A stretch of DNA of 64,000 nt from Pseudogymnoascus destructans (GCF_001641265.1 NW_020167524.1:620001-684000), one strand, 5' to 3'; numbered from the stretch's first letter, positions 22,096-33,044 are shown. Notes: generated from the sequence alone by a model not told the origin. A program made the numbers and translations.

Positions 22096-23053
22096 TGTCA
22101 TACTGACATTAGTTGCACTCAGTTTGCTATCAAACTCAAGAGCAAACTTGGAAATCTCCTCCTCAAACCTACAAGTCACTATACATATTTTGGCTTATCA
22201 CACCAACAACAAGAGCAATACTACTCAACGATTGCTACAACCATCTATGATTCATTACACATCATCGCTCCTTAGTTACTGGGCCGATATTACCACATAG
22301 CATATCTCTACAATCCTCTATGATTCATTACATGACATCACTCATACTACCACATGACATATCTCTACCAACTAGAGGCCTAGGAGCATGAACGATAGCT
22401 CTAAAAGCTCCTACGAACCTCTATGATTCATTACATGTCATCGCTCTTTAGTTACCCACAAGATTGGTTAAGTTATGACATAATTTGTCTATGACATAAT
22501 TTGTCTATGACATAATTTGTCTATGACATAATTTGTCTATGACATAATTTGTCTATAGGGGTACTCTGACCTTGGACCTCCTTTTACTTCCTATAGGCTA
22601 CGAACCTAAGAGATGGTTCTATGGGATTCTCTTATGTCGACTACAGTTACCAAGCCTGGTAAGTCATGGAAAGTCTTGGAAAATGAGAGAACTACACTCC
22701 TTTAGCATAAATAGGATTGCCCTTTCCTTAAGAAAGGGCAAGCAGACAATACAGTAAATCGACTAGCACATACTTCTACGTCTTTTCCAAGCTTCCAAGC
22801 ATTGATCTTGTTATTCTCTGTTTTTGAAAAGTCAGTGAGGTGCTAACCTCTGACTTACCCCTGAGTTCTCAGACTCAACATTTGTTGCAACTTGTCTAAA
22901 CCACTTCACCACATCATACACCTGATTGCTGCGTTGTGGAATAGTCTAAGCTACAACCCTTTGGCTCTGTTTCCTAAGACAGTGTGTTGTCTTAGTAAAT
23001 TCATCCCTTCCTTGGGTGGCTAGATTCTCATATCTGGTGCACCCACCATTACA
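22096..23053 (+). repeat. Repeat X, copy 1 (LTR-like, TG...CA)
   Basis: Starts TGTCATACTGACATT and ends CACCCACCATTACA. A second copy with the same two ends is at 57168-58064, and the last 170 bp recur at 46701-46870. No coding capacity. The TG...CA ends suggest a long solo LTR, but no target duplication was found at any copy. This copy has a five-unit minisatellite. Confidence 0.75.
22474..22553. repeat. 16-bp minisatellite, five units
   Basis: TATGACATAATTTGTC repeated five times without change. Copy 2 of repeat X has a single unit at the same place, so the array expanded in this copy. Confidence 0.95.
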
Positions 23054-23368
23054 GAGCTTTTAGAGCTATCGTTCATGCTCCTAGGCCTCTAGTTGGTAGA
23101 GATATGTCATGTGGTAGTATGAGTGATGTCATGTAATGAATCATAGAGGGTTGTAGAGATATGCTATGTGGTAATATCGGCCCAGTAACTAAGGAGCGAT
23201 GATGTGTAATAAATCATAGATGGTTGTAGCAATCGTTGAGTAGTATTGCTCTTGTTGTTGGTGTGATAAGCCAAAATATGTATAGTGACTTGTAGGTTTG
23301 AGGAGGAGATTTCCAAGTTTGCTCTTGAGTTTGATAGCAAACTGAGTGCAACGAATGTCAGTATGACA
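23054..23368 (-). repeat. Inverted partial copy of repeat X (fold-back arm)
   Basis: Reverse complement of 22096-22411, joined directly to the 3' end of copy 1. Together they form a 315-bp inverted repeat with a spacer of about 640 bp. The arms differ at only a few positions. Confidence 0.9.
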
Positions 23369-24513
23369 GAAGGGGGCTGTGATTGGTGAAAGGGGGAGCT
23401 GTAAGTTGGTGAGAGTGAGTGAGTGGTCCAGGGGTAAATCTGGGAGGGGAGAGGAATAGGATGATTGGCACTGTGGGCTCTCTGACCATGACGTAAACAA
23501 GATTCAAACGTCATTTATTGAATCGGCTTGCTAAAGTTCAAAAACTCAAGTTTCTTGCGACATCACTAAAGTATATGCAAGAATGACGTGTGAAAGAAAA
23601 TATCATCCCTTGTTATTCCCGAGGTCTTTCAGCTTACTTTCAAACGCTCAAGTCATCTGTTCGCCGTTTCTCATTGTTTTCTATTACTTCGTTGATCATT
23701 CGCAATTAGCAGGTATTTGCCGCAACATCCATTATGAACGAGTCCGTACTACAACTAAAGTGTGGCATCAAGGTTTTCATTATAGCCCGACACTGTCCAT
23801 ACGTGTGGTCGCAATGAAAAGTCATAACTGATACGGTACTTTTAGAATGATGATTGGGGCAAAAAGGGAAAGAAATCTCAAGCTGCTCGACTCTGGTCAA
23901 AGACTGCTGGCAATGGACCAATAGATGACAGCAAAATGTGTTCGGAGGTTAGTAAATTTATCAGCGGGAATGCAGCAGGCGTTCTGATCCAAAAATGCAG
24001 ATGTGGATGGGTACACACCCCAAGAATACCTCATATGTTATATCATCCGGGTTGCCACTTGCAGACCATCTGAAGCAGAACCTGCAAATATTCGGCAGGG
24101 CCGGAGTAGATCGGGAGTCGAAATCCCTTTTCTTTCAAAGGTGAGCTCCTCTACTAGGGAATTGGTCTGTAAAGAGTATTACTAAACCTGTAAGGATTAT
24201 GTGGACAACGTGCCTTAAGCCTTAGGTATAGCAGACAGTACTGTATTCAACAAGCTAGACTCTAAGCCCCTAATAGTACGGGGCTCAGCTACTTTATCTA
24301 CTCGGGGCCTTAGTCGGACTTGGGCCCCCGGCGGTCCGCCTCCGACTCGGGGATACGTGTCCCCTAGTGGGGCCTTGATGCCTGAGGACCCACGGCCTCT
24401 AGGGTGACCCGACTCTGACGCAGCCACACCAGCTTATACCCGTGGCTACTATACCCGTGACAATACCCCGTTAGTGACACCAGTATAACACAGGGCGTAG
24501 GAGTGTAGGCCGT
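23369..24513. other. No gene recognised
   Basis: About 1.1 kb with no domain in any frame. 24215-24430 is GC-rich. The copia-2 5' LTR begins at 24514. Confidence 0.45.
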
Positions 24514-24602
24514 TGTTGTAATATGTCACATGATCTCAGCACCACTTCCCCGCAATTTCAGGCAGCAATAGATAGACAGGAATACACGCATATTACTCAA
24601 CA
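24514..24602 (+). repeat. 5' LTR of copia-2 (about 89 bp)
   Basis: TGTTGTAATATG...TTACTCAACA. Its right edge is fixed by the PBS. Upstream of it there is no similarity to the sequence before the 3' copy, so the LTR is truly short. Confidence 0.8.
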
Positions 24603-24614
24603 ATTATGAGCCCG
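24603..24614 (+). other. Primer binding site of copia-2
   Basis: ATTATGAGCCCG; its core TTATGAGCCC is complementary to the initiator tRNA-Met anticodon arm, the same primer half as in copia-1. Confidence 0.75.
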
Positions 24615-24697
24615 GAGCAACTCCAAGAGGCATTTTGAAGCCTATAGAAACCCGTACGGACCTAATACCCCTCCTAGGAGTCGAAAAAACCATCATT

Positions 24698-26250
24698 ATG
24701 GCAACCCTACAGAAGGCGGGGGTGGTCCTCACAAGCCCTAGAGACTGGGACGAGTGGATAGAGACTATCAAAACTGCTTCAATGAAGGCAGGAGTATGGG
24801 GGTATATCGTCCATCAATCGAGGACCCTCCTACACTCCTACAGCCCGTTCGACCTATTCCTGAGTTCGTACGGAGTGCCACGCAAGCTGGTGGTGGTGTT
24901 ACTGCTCAAACAAGACCTGGAGTGTCAACAAGAGCTTCAGGTAGCCAGACCATCCAACCTTCAGTAGAAGGCCAACAGCAATTAACGCCAATTACGTACG
25001 CATCTCTTACAGAAGATCAGAAGGAACAGCTTCAAAACCTACAAGCTGATTTCCAATATGAGCGCAAGGTGTGGGAAAAGCAGGAGGAAGCAATTTAGGG
25101 GCTTCGCTCTAAGATCCAAGAAACCATCAAACGCAACTTCCTACCCTATACCTACAATTGCGATACTCCGTACGATATGCTTAGAAAGCTACGAGACCGA
25201 TTCGCACCTACTCAAAGAGCTAGAATCGGAGAATGGAGACTAGAATGGCAAAAGGCTGCGAAAATGCAAAGAGGCAAGGACCTTGAAGACTGGCTCCTAA
25301 ACTGGGAGAATCTATACACTCAAGGCCGTACGCTACAGACAACAGAGGTTATCGACCCTCACGACGCTATCTATACCTTCCTTGATGCAATAGGACCTTG
25401 CGAATTCCGAGGACCATGGAAACACAAGCTAGAGAAGCAGACAAAGTCGTACGAATTTGAGGAGGTCCTACAACAGTATAGAACCAACCGTAGGCAAGAG
25501 AGATTCACCCAGAAACCTAGGGGGGAACATGGAGTTTTCGCACTACAAGAGGATGACAATAGCGACCTACAGCCAATGCTCCAAGGCCGTACGAACAACC
25601 TACAACAAGGTCAGCAAGGTCAGAGAGGCAGAAAACAGAAAAATCAGGCTCGACTAGACTGCCCTTGCGGAACAACACACAAGTGGCGGGACTGCCTCTA
25701 TGTGATGAAGTCAAAGCGTACGAGGCAATGGCGCCCAAATAAAGAGATTGAAGTTAAAGTAGAGGCCTATATAAGTGACAAACCAGGATTCCAGTATGTT
25801 ATCCAAAAGGCAGAAGAACAGAACAATTTCAACAACCCGAATGGAGTACAATCCCGTACAAATACAGATCCACCTATGTCTTTCACTACAGTCTTCCAAG
25901 TTTCCCAAGGACTAAAGCCGAAAACCTCAGCCTATGAGCTCTCTAAAAGCATAATTCTCGACTCTGGAGCTACAATTCACGTCTGCAACGACCGTACGAG
26001 GTTCTACAATATCCAAGAATGTCAAGATAATAGCTACCTCTTAGCTGGAGACCAAAGGGTGAAGATTGAAGCATTTGGGTCTGTAGATATTACAGTCCAA
26101 AACGGGGAGGATAAGAAGTCTCTATGGACTATCACCCTTACAGATACAGCTCTCGTTTCATCCTTCCACACTTCAGTCGCTTCTCTTAGACGATTCATCC
26201 AAAAGGGAGTTCATTGGAATACACGTATGGAGATCAACCGTTCTGCAACA
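24698..26250 (+). pseudogene. Copia-2 Gag and protease
   Basis: Begins MATLQKAGVVLTSPRDWDEW, the usual Gag start of a copia subgroup. Frameshift near 24800 and a TAG at 25096; the frame then runs from RDRFAPTQRARIGEWRL through a Gag capsid-like part. In place of a standard knuckle there is CPCGTTHKWRDC. The protease has IILDSGATIHVCND (active site DSG near 25960). A frameshift near 26240 leads into the integrase. Encodes the particle protein and the processing enzyme; not functional here. Confidence 0.88.
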
Positions 26251-27242
26251 CTCCAATGCTTCATGGACAATGGGTTCTTGAATACATCAAAAATGAGCCT
26301 ACCCGAGCTGTTTATAGCACTCAGGATCAACAGGACAACGTTGTCCTATCTTGGTACGGACCTCGTAAGGACCTAAAAGGCACTGCAAAGGAATGGCATA
26401 ACCGCATGGGACACCTAAACCAAAACGCCATTAGAAAACTCCAAGAGAAGACCGCTGGAGTTATCGTCACAGACCTAGACTCGTACGATACTCAGTGCGA
26501 AGTATGCCGACTTACGCATGCTACAAGGCAGATTTCTAGAAGATCTACACCACGCTCAAAAGTGCCATATGAGAAGGTCCACCTTGACCTAATCCAAATG
26601 CCAGAGGCGTACGATGGCAGCACACAAGCCTTACACTTCCTATGTGATAATTGCCGCATGAACCACGTCTATACTATTAAGGATAAAACACAAGGAACGC
26701 TCCTACAGACGATTAAGGACTTTGTGAGCTACGTACGGAGAAGATGGGGGTTCCAAATCCACATATTCCACCTAGATGGTGAAGCCTCACTTGGAAATGA
26801 ATGGGAGGGTTGGATTAAGGACGAAGGATATGAAATCCACATCTCTCCACCCTATACAGCAGAGCCGAACGGAGGAATAGAGAGGTCAGGCCGTACGATA
26901 ATCACACGATCACGCGCACTTAAAGAATCAGCCAACTTACCAGAAGGAATGTGGCCTGAGATTTTCAAAACAGCAGGGTACCTCATAAACCGCCCACCAT
27001 CGTCAGTCATAAATGATGAGACCCCGTATGGACTTCTACTCCAGTCCTTACCTACAGAGAGCCAAAAGCCAGAGCTACTTAAGCCATTACTCTCTCATAT
27101 TCGCGCTTATGGCTGTAGAGCCTATGCCCTTATTCTAAACAAGCCAAAGCTTGAGAGGATACAGAGGAACACCCAAATAGGCTACCTAGTTGGCTATAAC
27201 TCTACAAACATATTCCGCATTTGGGACTTAAAAGGGTTATAG
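26251..27242 (+). pseudogene. Copia-2 integrase
   Basis: Zinc domain EWHNRMGHLNQ ... CEVC, then the catalytic acids in HLDLIQM, FHLDGEASLGNE and NGGIERSGR, the D,D,E arrangement of retroelement integrases. It would insert the cDNA. The frame closes at 27240 and shifts by one base near 27230 into the RT. Confidence 0.9.
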
Positions 27243-29228
27243 TTACAAGAGACGTTACCTTTGATGAGACAAAGGCTTATGACCCTTCGTACGAGGCTCA
27301 GCTTGTCCAAACAGAGCTCGAAAAGACAGTTCAGGTCATTGAAATACCAGATATTCAAGATCAAGAAGATGAGAAGTTTGAGGGGGAACAACAGCCTCAG
27401 AACGGGACAACAATTCCGTACGAATCAGAGGCAACAAACACCTCCTCTCCTCAAGAAGAGCCGTCTACTCAGAAGGACCACGGAGCTACAGAGCTACAGG
27501 AACAACTTCAAACGCCTGAAATGACACCGGAACGCCCTGAGGACACTGTACGAAGACACGACGTCTACCTAGCTACAATAGCGATACCAGAAGCAAAGCT
27601 AAGCTTACACCAAGCTTTCCTAGTAGGAACGGAGTTCAATCGACAGAGCATACACCGTACGGACCTACCAGCTGCTCCAAAGTTCTGGAATCAACTCCAA
27701 ACTCATCCACATCGAATAGAATTCCAAGCTGCAGCTGCAAAGGAAATAGGAGACCTTCGAAAGCAAGGAACATTCACATCTGTCAACGACAGCTCCGTAC
27801 GGAACTTTGTGATACCCCTTATGTGGGTTTTCACATACAAATTCAATGACAATGGCTACCTTCTTAAATATAAGGCTAGACTTGTTGTAAGAGGCGACCT
27901 ACAACGCTATTCTATCCATGATGAGACGTACGCAGCTACGCTTGCTTCAAAAACCTTCCGAGCGTTAATGGCAATCACAGCCTACTTTGATTTGGATACA
28001 CAACAATTAGATGCTATAAATGCATTCACAAACATCCGTATTGACGAGGAGGTCTACGTACGGTGTGCAGACGGCTACCAGGAGCAAGGAAAATGCTGGA
28101 AACTTAACAGGGCACTCTATGGACTTCGAAGGTCCCCCTTACTCTGGTTTCGAGACTTCTCAGAGACACTCAAGGCTCTAGGCCTCGTACAGGTCCCAGA
28201 AGCACAGTGCCTCTTTGTATCTTCAAAGATTATTGTCTTCTTCTATGTTGACGATATTTGCATCCTTAGCCATCCTAGCCACAAAATGGAGGCAACACAG
28301 TTCCGTACGAGACTGATGGAAGCATATGAGTTTCGAGAAATAGGAGAACTTCAATGGTTCTTAGGCATAAGAATTGTGAGGGACCGCACCCAGAAAACCC
28401 TATGGCTGTGCCAGGACTCCTATATTGACAAGATCACAACTACGTACGGAGTAGCCTCTATTCGATCCACCCGAACGCCAATGGTTACAGACAACCTAAC
28501 CCAATTTGACGGCCAGGCAGATAAGCAACAAATCCATCTTTACCAACAGAAAGTAGGATCAGCAACTACGCAGCAGTCGTAACGAGACCTGATATAGCCC
28601 GTACGACACAGAAACTATCGGAATTTCTCATCAAGACCACATGGCTGCAGTCGACAGACTTCTACTCTACCTTAAGGATACTAAGACCCTAGCTCTTCAG
28701 TTTGGACCTAATATTCAAGAGGCTCGCTTTCAATGCTCTAGTGACGCTTCGTACGCAGACTGCGAATCAACAAGAAAGAGCACAGAGGGTTATTTGTTTA
28801 CCTTATTTGGAGGGGCAATAGACTGGCGCTGCTCAAAGCAGAAGACTGTGTCAACCTCTACAACAGAGGCAGAGCTTCTAGCTTTGTCCCACAGTGCGAA
28901 ACAGCTCTATTGGTGGCAGCGTTTCTTCAACACAATCAAACTCGATCTAAACGAGCAATACTCACTTAATTTTGATAATTTGCAGACCGTACGGATCTTA
29001 CTTAAGGAGTCTCCAAAGCTAGTTATAAAGCTGAAGCATATTGACGTCCACTCACATTGGTTAAGACAGGAGGTTGAGCATCGGAACCTCAATATTAAGT
29101 GGATAGCTACGTACGAGATGCCAGCAGACGGCTTTACTAAGGCCCTACCCCATCAGAAGCACAAGGAGTTCATTAAACATTTGAACCTTGTAGACATAAA
29201 GCATCTCCTACAACACAACCCCGTATGA
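27243..29228 (+). pseudogene. Copia-2 reverse transcriptase and RNase H
   Basis: Acidic linker, then RT with WVFTYKFNDNGYLLKYKARL, the palm FFYVDDICIL (YVDD near 28240) and LQWFLGIRI. Frameshifts near 28575 and 28630 separate it from RNase H, which has SSDASYADCE, STSTTEAELLAL and IDVHSHWLRQEV. Ends at 29226. Together these copy the element RNA into DNA; the frameshifts make this copy dead. Confidence 0.9.
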
Positions 29229-29705
29229 AGCACTGGCTACCTTTGTACTATGGAAAGCAGCCCCCTAGACCAAAGAGTCTAGTCTTCTACTTCACTAACT
29301 GAAAAGTGAGGCAAGACAAGAATAGCTAATGGATGAGTTCCGTACGGAGGTAGAACTCTCAAAAGCACCAAAGCCGCCTACAGTTACACCTAGTTTTACT
29401 ATGCGTTCTTATTTCAACTTTCCCAATGGAATACCTTGGGAAATAATAAACATACACTCATTTGGAAGACTACACAACTCCGTATGACATAGATGCAATA
29501 TATGCATGGAGATTTCACATTCATTTTTCGAAATTCCAAACCCATTTCAACAAAGGGGGGAAGGCAGACAAGAGCAGGAGAAATCCCTGACTTTTACTAT
29601 ACAAAAACAGGAGAATCACCCATTTTCCCACACTCACAACTACGTACGGACCTGTCACATTAAAATTGCAGAGAAATCCACTGTCATTTAGGCCTCATTC
29701 ACAAC

Positions 29706-29802
29706 TGAGAGCACCAGAACCCGAGAGCACCAGAACACCGAGAGCACCAGAACACTGAGAGCACCAGAACACCGAGAGCACCAGAACACTGAGAGCACTA
29801 GA
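29706..29802. repeat. 17-bp tandem repeat, about six units
   Basis: Units of CGAGAGCACCAGAACAC with C/T variation at the first base, in the copia-2 3' region, between RNase H and the antisense frame. Confidence 0.9.
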
Positions 29803-29944
29803 AGTGAGGCGTACAGAGATTACCCACGAAGCTGAGCAGCAGCTTCTTCATCAATAGCTTTCTGTCGGGCGAAGGCACGGGTGCCAGATCTTTTCCCAGC
29901 TTTGGGAGATAGCGGAGGTGGTGGCGTGGCAGGTCTCCAAGTTT

Positions 29945-30301
29945 TCAACAGAAAGGTACAAACTTACTCAAGGAACAAGCAGCTGACTTGTGCTTCATTG
30001 CACAGTTACCACAGGCTCCTTCCTGCAGCTCGCCATAGTGATGGCAGGTAGAGAAGAAGGGACGAGCCCGAGCACTGCCCCGATCGTGTACACACTGGTC
30101 ACAGCTAGCATCTATGTCTCCTACAGCCTGGATGTACCAAGCCGTTGTCTGTTGTGGGTGGTCAGACTCCACCACACCAGCAACACCGTACGGACAGGCC
30201 AATTCCATGCCAACCACAATTGGGGGTAGGGATGGTATTTTGACCCTCTCATACTCCGGCAAGTCATCATGGAGGTCAGCCCTGATCTCAACCAGAGCCA
30301 T
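29945..30301 (-). CDS. Antisense open frame inside copia-2, DUF3716-like
   Basis: 118 codons from an ATG at 30301, opposite in direction to gag-pol and placed between RNase H and the 3' LTR. The C-terminal half has spaced cysteines, CDQCVHD ... FFSTCHHY ... GACGNCAMKHKSAACSL, resembling the fungal DUF3716 pattern (short Cys-rich module ending in ACxNC...C). A gtaagt donor follows CSL, and an open stretch with a basic Ala-rich helix (ARQKAIDEEAAAQLRG, to about 29832) lies downstream, so a second exon is possible although I could not make the frame join cleanly. Antisense genes in this position are known in some other LTR elements. Function unknown. Confidence 0.45.
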   Translation of the reverse strand: MALVEIRADLHDDLPEYERVKIPSLPPIVVGMELACPYGVAGVVESDHPQQTTAWYIQAVGDIDASCDQCVHDRGSARARPFFSTCHHYGELQEGACGNCAMKHKSAACSLSKFVPFC

Positions 30302-30499
30302 GTCTTGAGGCTTAATTTCACCAATAAACAGTCATTGTGAGTCACGTACGGAGCTGTGCGACAGTGGAAAGTTGGTGCTTGGTAGTGGCGGGGGTGGGGG
30401 TAGAAAAAGGTTGTTGGCCCAGAACTCCAAATTCAGACCCATACGGATTTGCCTGCGAGCCTTCCTACTTAGTATGCGGTACTGGGATACATGGGGGGG

Positions 30500-30592
30500 T
30501 GCGTTGTAATATGTCACATGATCTCAGCACCACTTCCCCGCAATTTCAGGCAGCAGTAGATAGACAGGAATACACACGCATATTACTCAACA
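30500..30592 (+). repeat. 3' LTR of copia-2
   Basis: GTTGTAATATG...TTACTCAACA after the tract ATGGGGGGG. Matches the 5' LTR except for one A/G change and an extra AC. Confidence 0.85.
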
Positions 30593-30786
30593 GCGTGCGA
30601 CGCCAATTGGGGAGCACGACAATAACACTGGCCAATATGCCACCGTATCCCACGGTGCCCGTCCTCTTTTCCCCAACAATTTGGGACGCACGAGACACTA
30701 GAAACGTTAGAGTTTTGTTTCGAAAAACAACATAATTTTATGTCGTCTCCCCTCTCACACCTCTCACAAGCTCCAGCCCTGCAACG
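30593..30786. other. No gene recognised
   Basis: Flank of copia-2. Nothing supportable. Confidence 0.4.
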
Positions 30787-31255
30787 TCGGAGTCTCTGCC
30801 CCCTTGAAGGCAGCATATCGCGATGAAACTGAATGACTATATCGGGTTACAAATGCAATCGGCAAGGAGCATTTCACATCTCTGTACAGCCCTGCAAGGG
30901 ATAAGGCGTTCACGAAGAGAAATATCACTGCTGCATGGGCTGCGAGTGGTTTGTTTCCGTTCAACCCAGACAGAGTGCTTAGAACTATACAGAAGCCCCA
31001 CGCTCAATTAACCATTCCGCAAGCTGCTGACATGAAGGTGGGTTCTTGTCTGCAAGACAAAGTACTAAAATCGCCTGTGACTCCAGTGTCAGCAGATGCT
31101 CATTGCTCATAACCTGATCAAACAGGATCAGTCAAGTACACAGCGCCAACAAAGGCATGTACAGAAGCTTGCTAACGGCGCCCAAATGTCCTTCGCCAAA
31201 GTTGCTCTCCTCCGGGATCAAAAGCAATCCTTGATCACAATAGGATCCAAAATCT
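30787..31255 (+). pseudogene. Pogo/jerky-type DDE transposase, C-terminal fragment
   Basis: Open stretch with the conserved C-terminal region of one fungal DDE_1 subgroup: VGVSAPLKAAYRDE, then IGKEHFTSLYSPARDKAF, NITAAWAASGLFPFNPDRVL and IQKPHAQLTIPQAAD. A TGA interrupts it at about 30832, a TAA near 31110, and a frameshift leads to LIKQDQSSTQRQ and FAKVALLRDQKQSLI. The catalytic part upstream is missing. A dead piece of a pogo-superfamily element different from P1-P5. Confidence 0.8.
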
Positions 31256-31257
31256 AG

Positions 31258-31503
31258 CTAATTAGGAAAAAGCCTTGCCTCTTTGGCATTCAGCCACCGT
31301 CGCGTGGCGTATTTACACAAAACATTAACGATCACGAAAGGACTGATTGGAACCCTAGAGTCACAAGCAGCATTGGTACAAATGATTCGAGAACGAAAAG
31401 CTGAACCCCCCGCCATAACAATATTTGATTTCAGGTTCAGTCTACGCTTCCAGGTCGACCCTTTAATTCCACACCAAGGGCATTTCTGGTCATTGAACCC
31501 CAT
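31258..31503 (-). CDS. Unrecognised Cys-containing open frame
   Basis: 81 codons. Contains CPWCGIKG and a second pair, ICTNAACDSRV, spaced like a zinc ribbon. It starts just beside the DUF4112 pseudogene and may be its misread tail or a separate remnant. No function can be assigned. Confidence 0.2.
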   Translation of the reverse strand: MGFNDQKCPWCGIKGSTWKRRLNLKSNIVMAGGSAFRSRIICTNAACDSRVPISPFVIVNVLCKYATRRWLNAKEARLFPN

Positions 31504-31542
31504 GCGCGACTACTTCGAGTTTACTCCCCAGCCGCTATTCCA

Positions 31543-32251
31543 TCATCCGCTGCCTGTCTTTGTAGTCAAATTAGTTGTTTTCGAAGTATTATGCCCCTTT
31601 ACCGCTCGCATTGGCGTACTTCCACGCATGGAAGTGTGCACTAGAAGAGTAGAATTTGGGATATCTTCATAAATCGCTCCGCCTTGAGCTTTAATATTAG
31701 CTGCCCCACTCGCACGAAGTTGCTTCTCTAACAAATTGACGTTTTTGATGTTGGCTCTGAATACTGCGTCTGCAAGAGCATCGAAAACTGGAACAAGGCC
31801 GATGAAGAAGCTAACGGCTATGTTGGACAACAAGGGGAACTGTATAGAAAGGTAGGCCACCCTCAACCTGGAGGCAAGTACGATAAACTATTATTGCCAT
31901 GATAAGACCTATCACGTCACCAAAGCTGTCGTAATATGTTAGTAAGGTTGTAACTAATAGGGTAGATGCAGGTTTTTAATTACACCGGAATTATGCCAAT
32001 TACTGCTCCAACCGAATTTTCTTCCGCAGCACTTGAACTTCCCGTCAAGGCTGTGGGCCCGCCATCTGGCTTTCGTGAGAATCTGGCAATCATGCTCGGA
32101 TATCCCTGTCGATGATATTTTGCGCACTGATTCAAAGCCTTTCATTTTGTTGTAACGGAGCATATTATTCACGTTGTGGACTAAGGGTACTATGGGAGAT
32201 TTGAATGTCTCCGTTCGGAGAAAGATCACTTTATATGCGTATATTCTCAAA
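31543..32251 (-). pseudogene. DUF4112-family protein gene, decayed
   Basis: Exon 1 (to about 31994, minus) encodes ARWRAHSLDGKFKCCGRKFGW and then GIIP after a one-base shift. An intron of about 60 bp (GTAATT...GACAG) leads to FGDVIGLIMAIIVYRTCLQVE, and after another shift near 31852 to LLSNIAVSFFIGLVPVFDALADAVFRANIKN. This order (FGW...IGIIP.FGDVIG...LVP..DALADA.FRAN..N) is the DUF4112 domain, found in bacterial and fungal proteins with two hydrophobic hairpins. Two small indels make it a pseudogene. It is a former host gene trapped in the island. Confidence 0.8.
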
Positions 32252-32378
32252 ATCTACAATGGAAGCCACAGTGGGATTCGTCTCCAATTGTGGCCACAAG
32301 GCCAGTTTAGAATACTTATGCCTACTTTACCACTACGGCTTTCTACACTAAAACACTCAACTTTTAGGGAGGGAGAGG

Positions 32379-32500
32379 GGCCAGTGTGGGTAATAGTCCA
32401 AATAGTCCGTCCAAGGTCTTAAACTGGACTGGACTGTATATTTATGTGGTCAAACTGGACGGACTGTGAAACTGACTAATAAACTGACAGTTTCAGACGG
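32379..32500. repeat. hAT-like terminus, left end of an unpaired element
   Basis: CAGTGTGGGTAATAGTCC followed by repeated GGACTGGACTG/CTGGACGGACTG words. It is built like the right end of hAT-3 (CAGTGTTGGCAATAGACC, at 35284 inward) but the repeated word is GTCC-based instead of GACC-based, so they are probably different elements. No 8-bp duplication pairs with it. Confidence 0.5.
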
Positions 32501-32702
32501 AGGTGCTCAATCATTGATTCCCGGCCAGCAACTGTATGGCGCACACGGGCAGCCTCTGCGTCAAATCACAATTACGTAGATCCGTTTTGGCGACTACTTC
32601 TGGTTCAGAGAATCGGCGCGGTCGTATTTCAGCTCCTATGTTAGATAATATAAATAGTAGTTTTATAGACCACAATATTAGGACTTTTGGCACAATCACT
32701 AA

Positions 32703-32972
32703 ATGTCTATCGCGCAAATAGTACTGCTTGATACCCTTATTGCGGAAAAAATCGTTCGAGATAGAGGATGTCTTCTTAAGTTGGTTGCACACCAAACGTT
32801 ACAGTCATGTCCATATCCGTACGCTGCAGAGGCGGCGTTAGACTTGCAGAATGACCCTCAATCTTTAATCAATGCCATGGAAGAAGTCCACGGATGGCTC
32901 GGCGGAGCTAGGAAGTGGGATGGAATTGATAATCTCGCTTTAAGGACGGCGGGTTTTGCTCGCGTTTGTTAA
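32703..32972 (+). CDS. Unrecognised open frame, 89 codons
   Basis: From an ATG; ends at 32972. It has a protein-like composition, with PYAAEAALDLQNDPQSLINAMEEV and a Trp/Gly-rich end, but I know no family for it. It may be a remnant of a host gene displaced by the neighbouring transposons. Confidence 0.25.
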   Translation: MSIAQIVLLDTLIAEKIVRDRGCLLKLVAHQTLQSCPYPYAAEAALDLQNDPQSLINAMEEVHGWLGGARKWDGIDNLALRTAGFARVC

Positions 32973-33044
32973 AAGATGGGTCTTCGTGGGAGAAGAAAAG
33001 GGGGGGTCGTATGAAAGGTGTTACTTAAAATTATTACATGCTGT

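Larger units (their letters stand above)
24653..30350. repeat. Regular array of CGTACG palindromes in copia-2
   Basis: 29 exact CGTACG sites, for example at 24653, 24867, 24995, 25169, 25327, 25448, 25588, 25717, 25993, 26482, 26608, 26732, 26892, 27288, 27417, 27656, 27796, 27927, 28057, 28304, 28443, 28600, 28750, 28988, 29110, 29341, 29643, 30187 and 30345. One-base variants fill most gaps (25855, 26224, 26354, 27025, 27547, 28186, 29222, 29481, 29810). Most steps are 110-165 bp, many close to 130. The site lies in different codon phases (Arg-Thr in some places, Ser-Tyr in others), so protein sequence does not explain it. Confidence 0.9.
24514..30592 (+). mobile_element. Copia-2, Ty1/copia retrotransposon with very short LTRs
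   Basis: LTRs of about 90 bp (24514-24602 and 30500-30592), an initiator-tRNA PBS directly after the 5' LTR, and a polypurine tract (ATGGGGGGG) directly before the 3' LTR. Internal order: gag, protease, integrase, RT, RNase H, then a long 3' region with a tandem repeat and an antisense frame. The LTRs differ by one substitution and one 2-bp indel. Coding is broken by one stop (25096) and about five frameshifts. I could not find a matching target duplication. The element carries an unusual regular array of CGTACG. Confidence 0.9.

Noticed and set aside
24514..24602. Target duplication of copia-2
   Set aside because: Flanks GCCGT and GCGTG do not match; I do not claim one.
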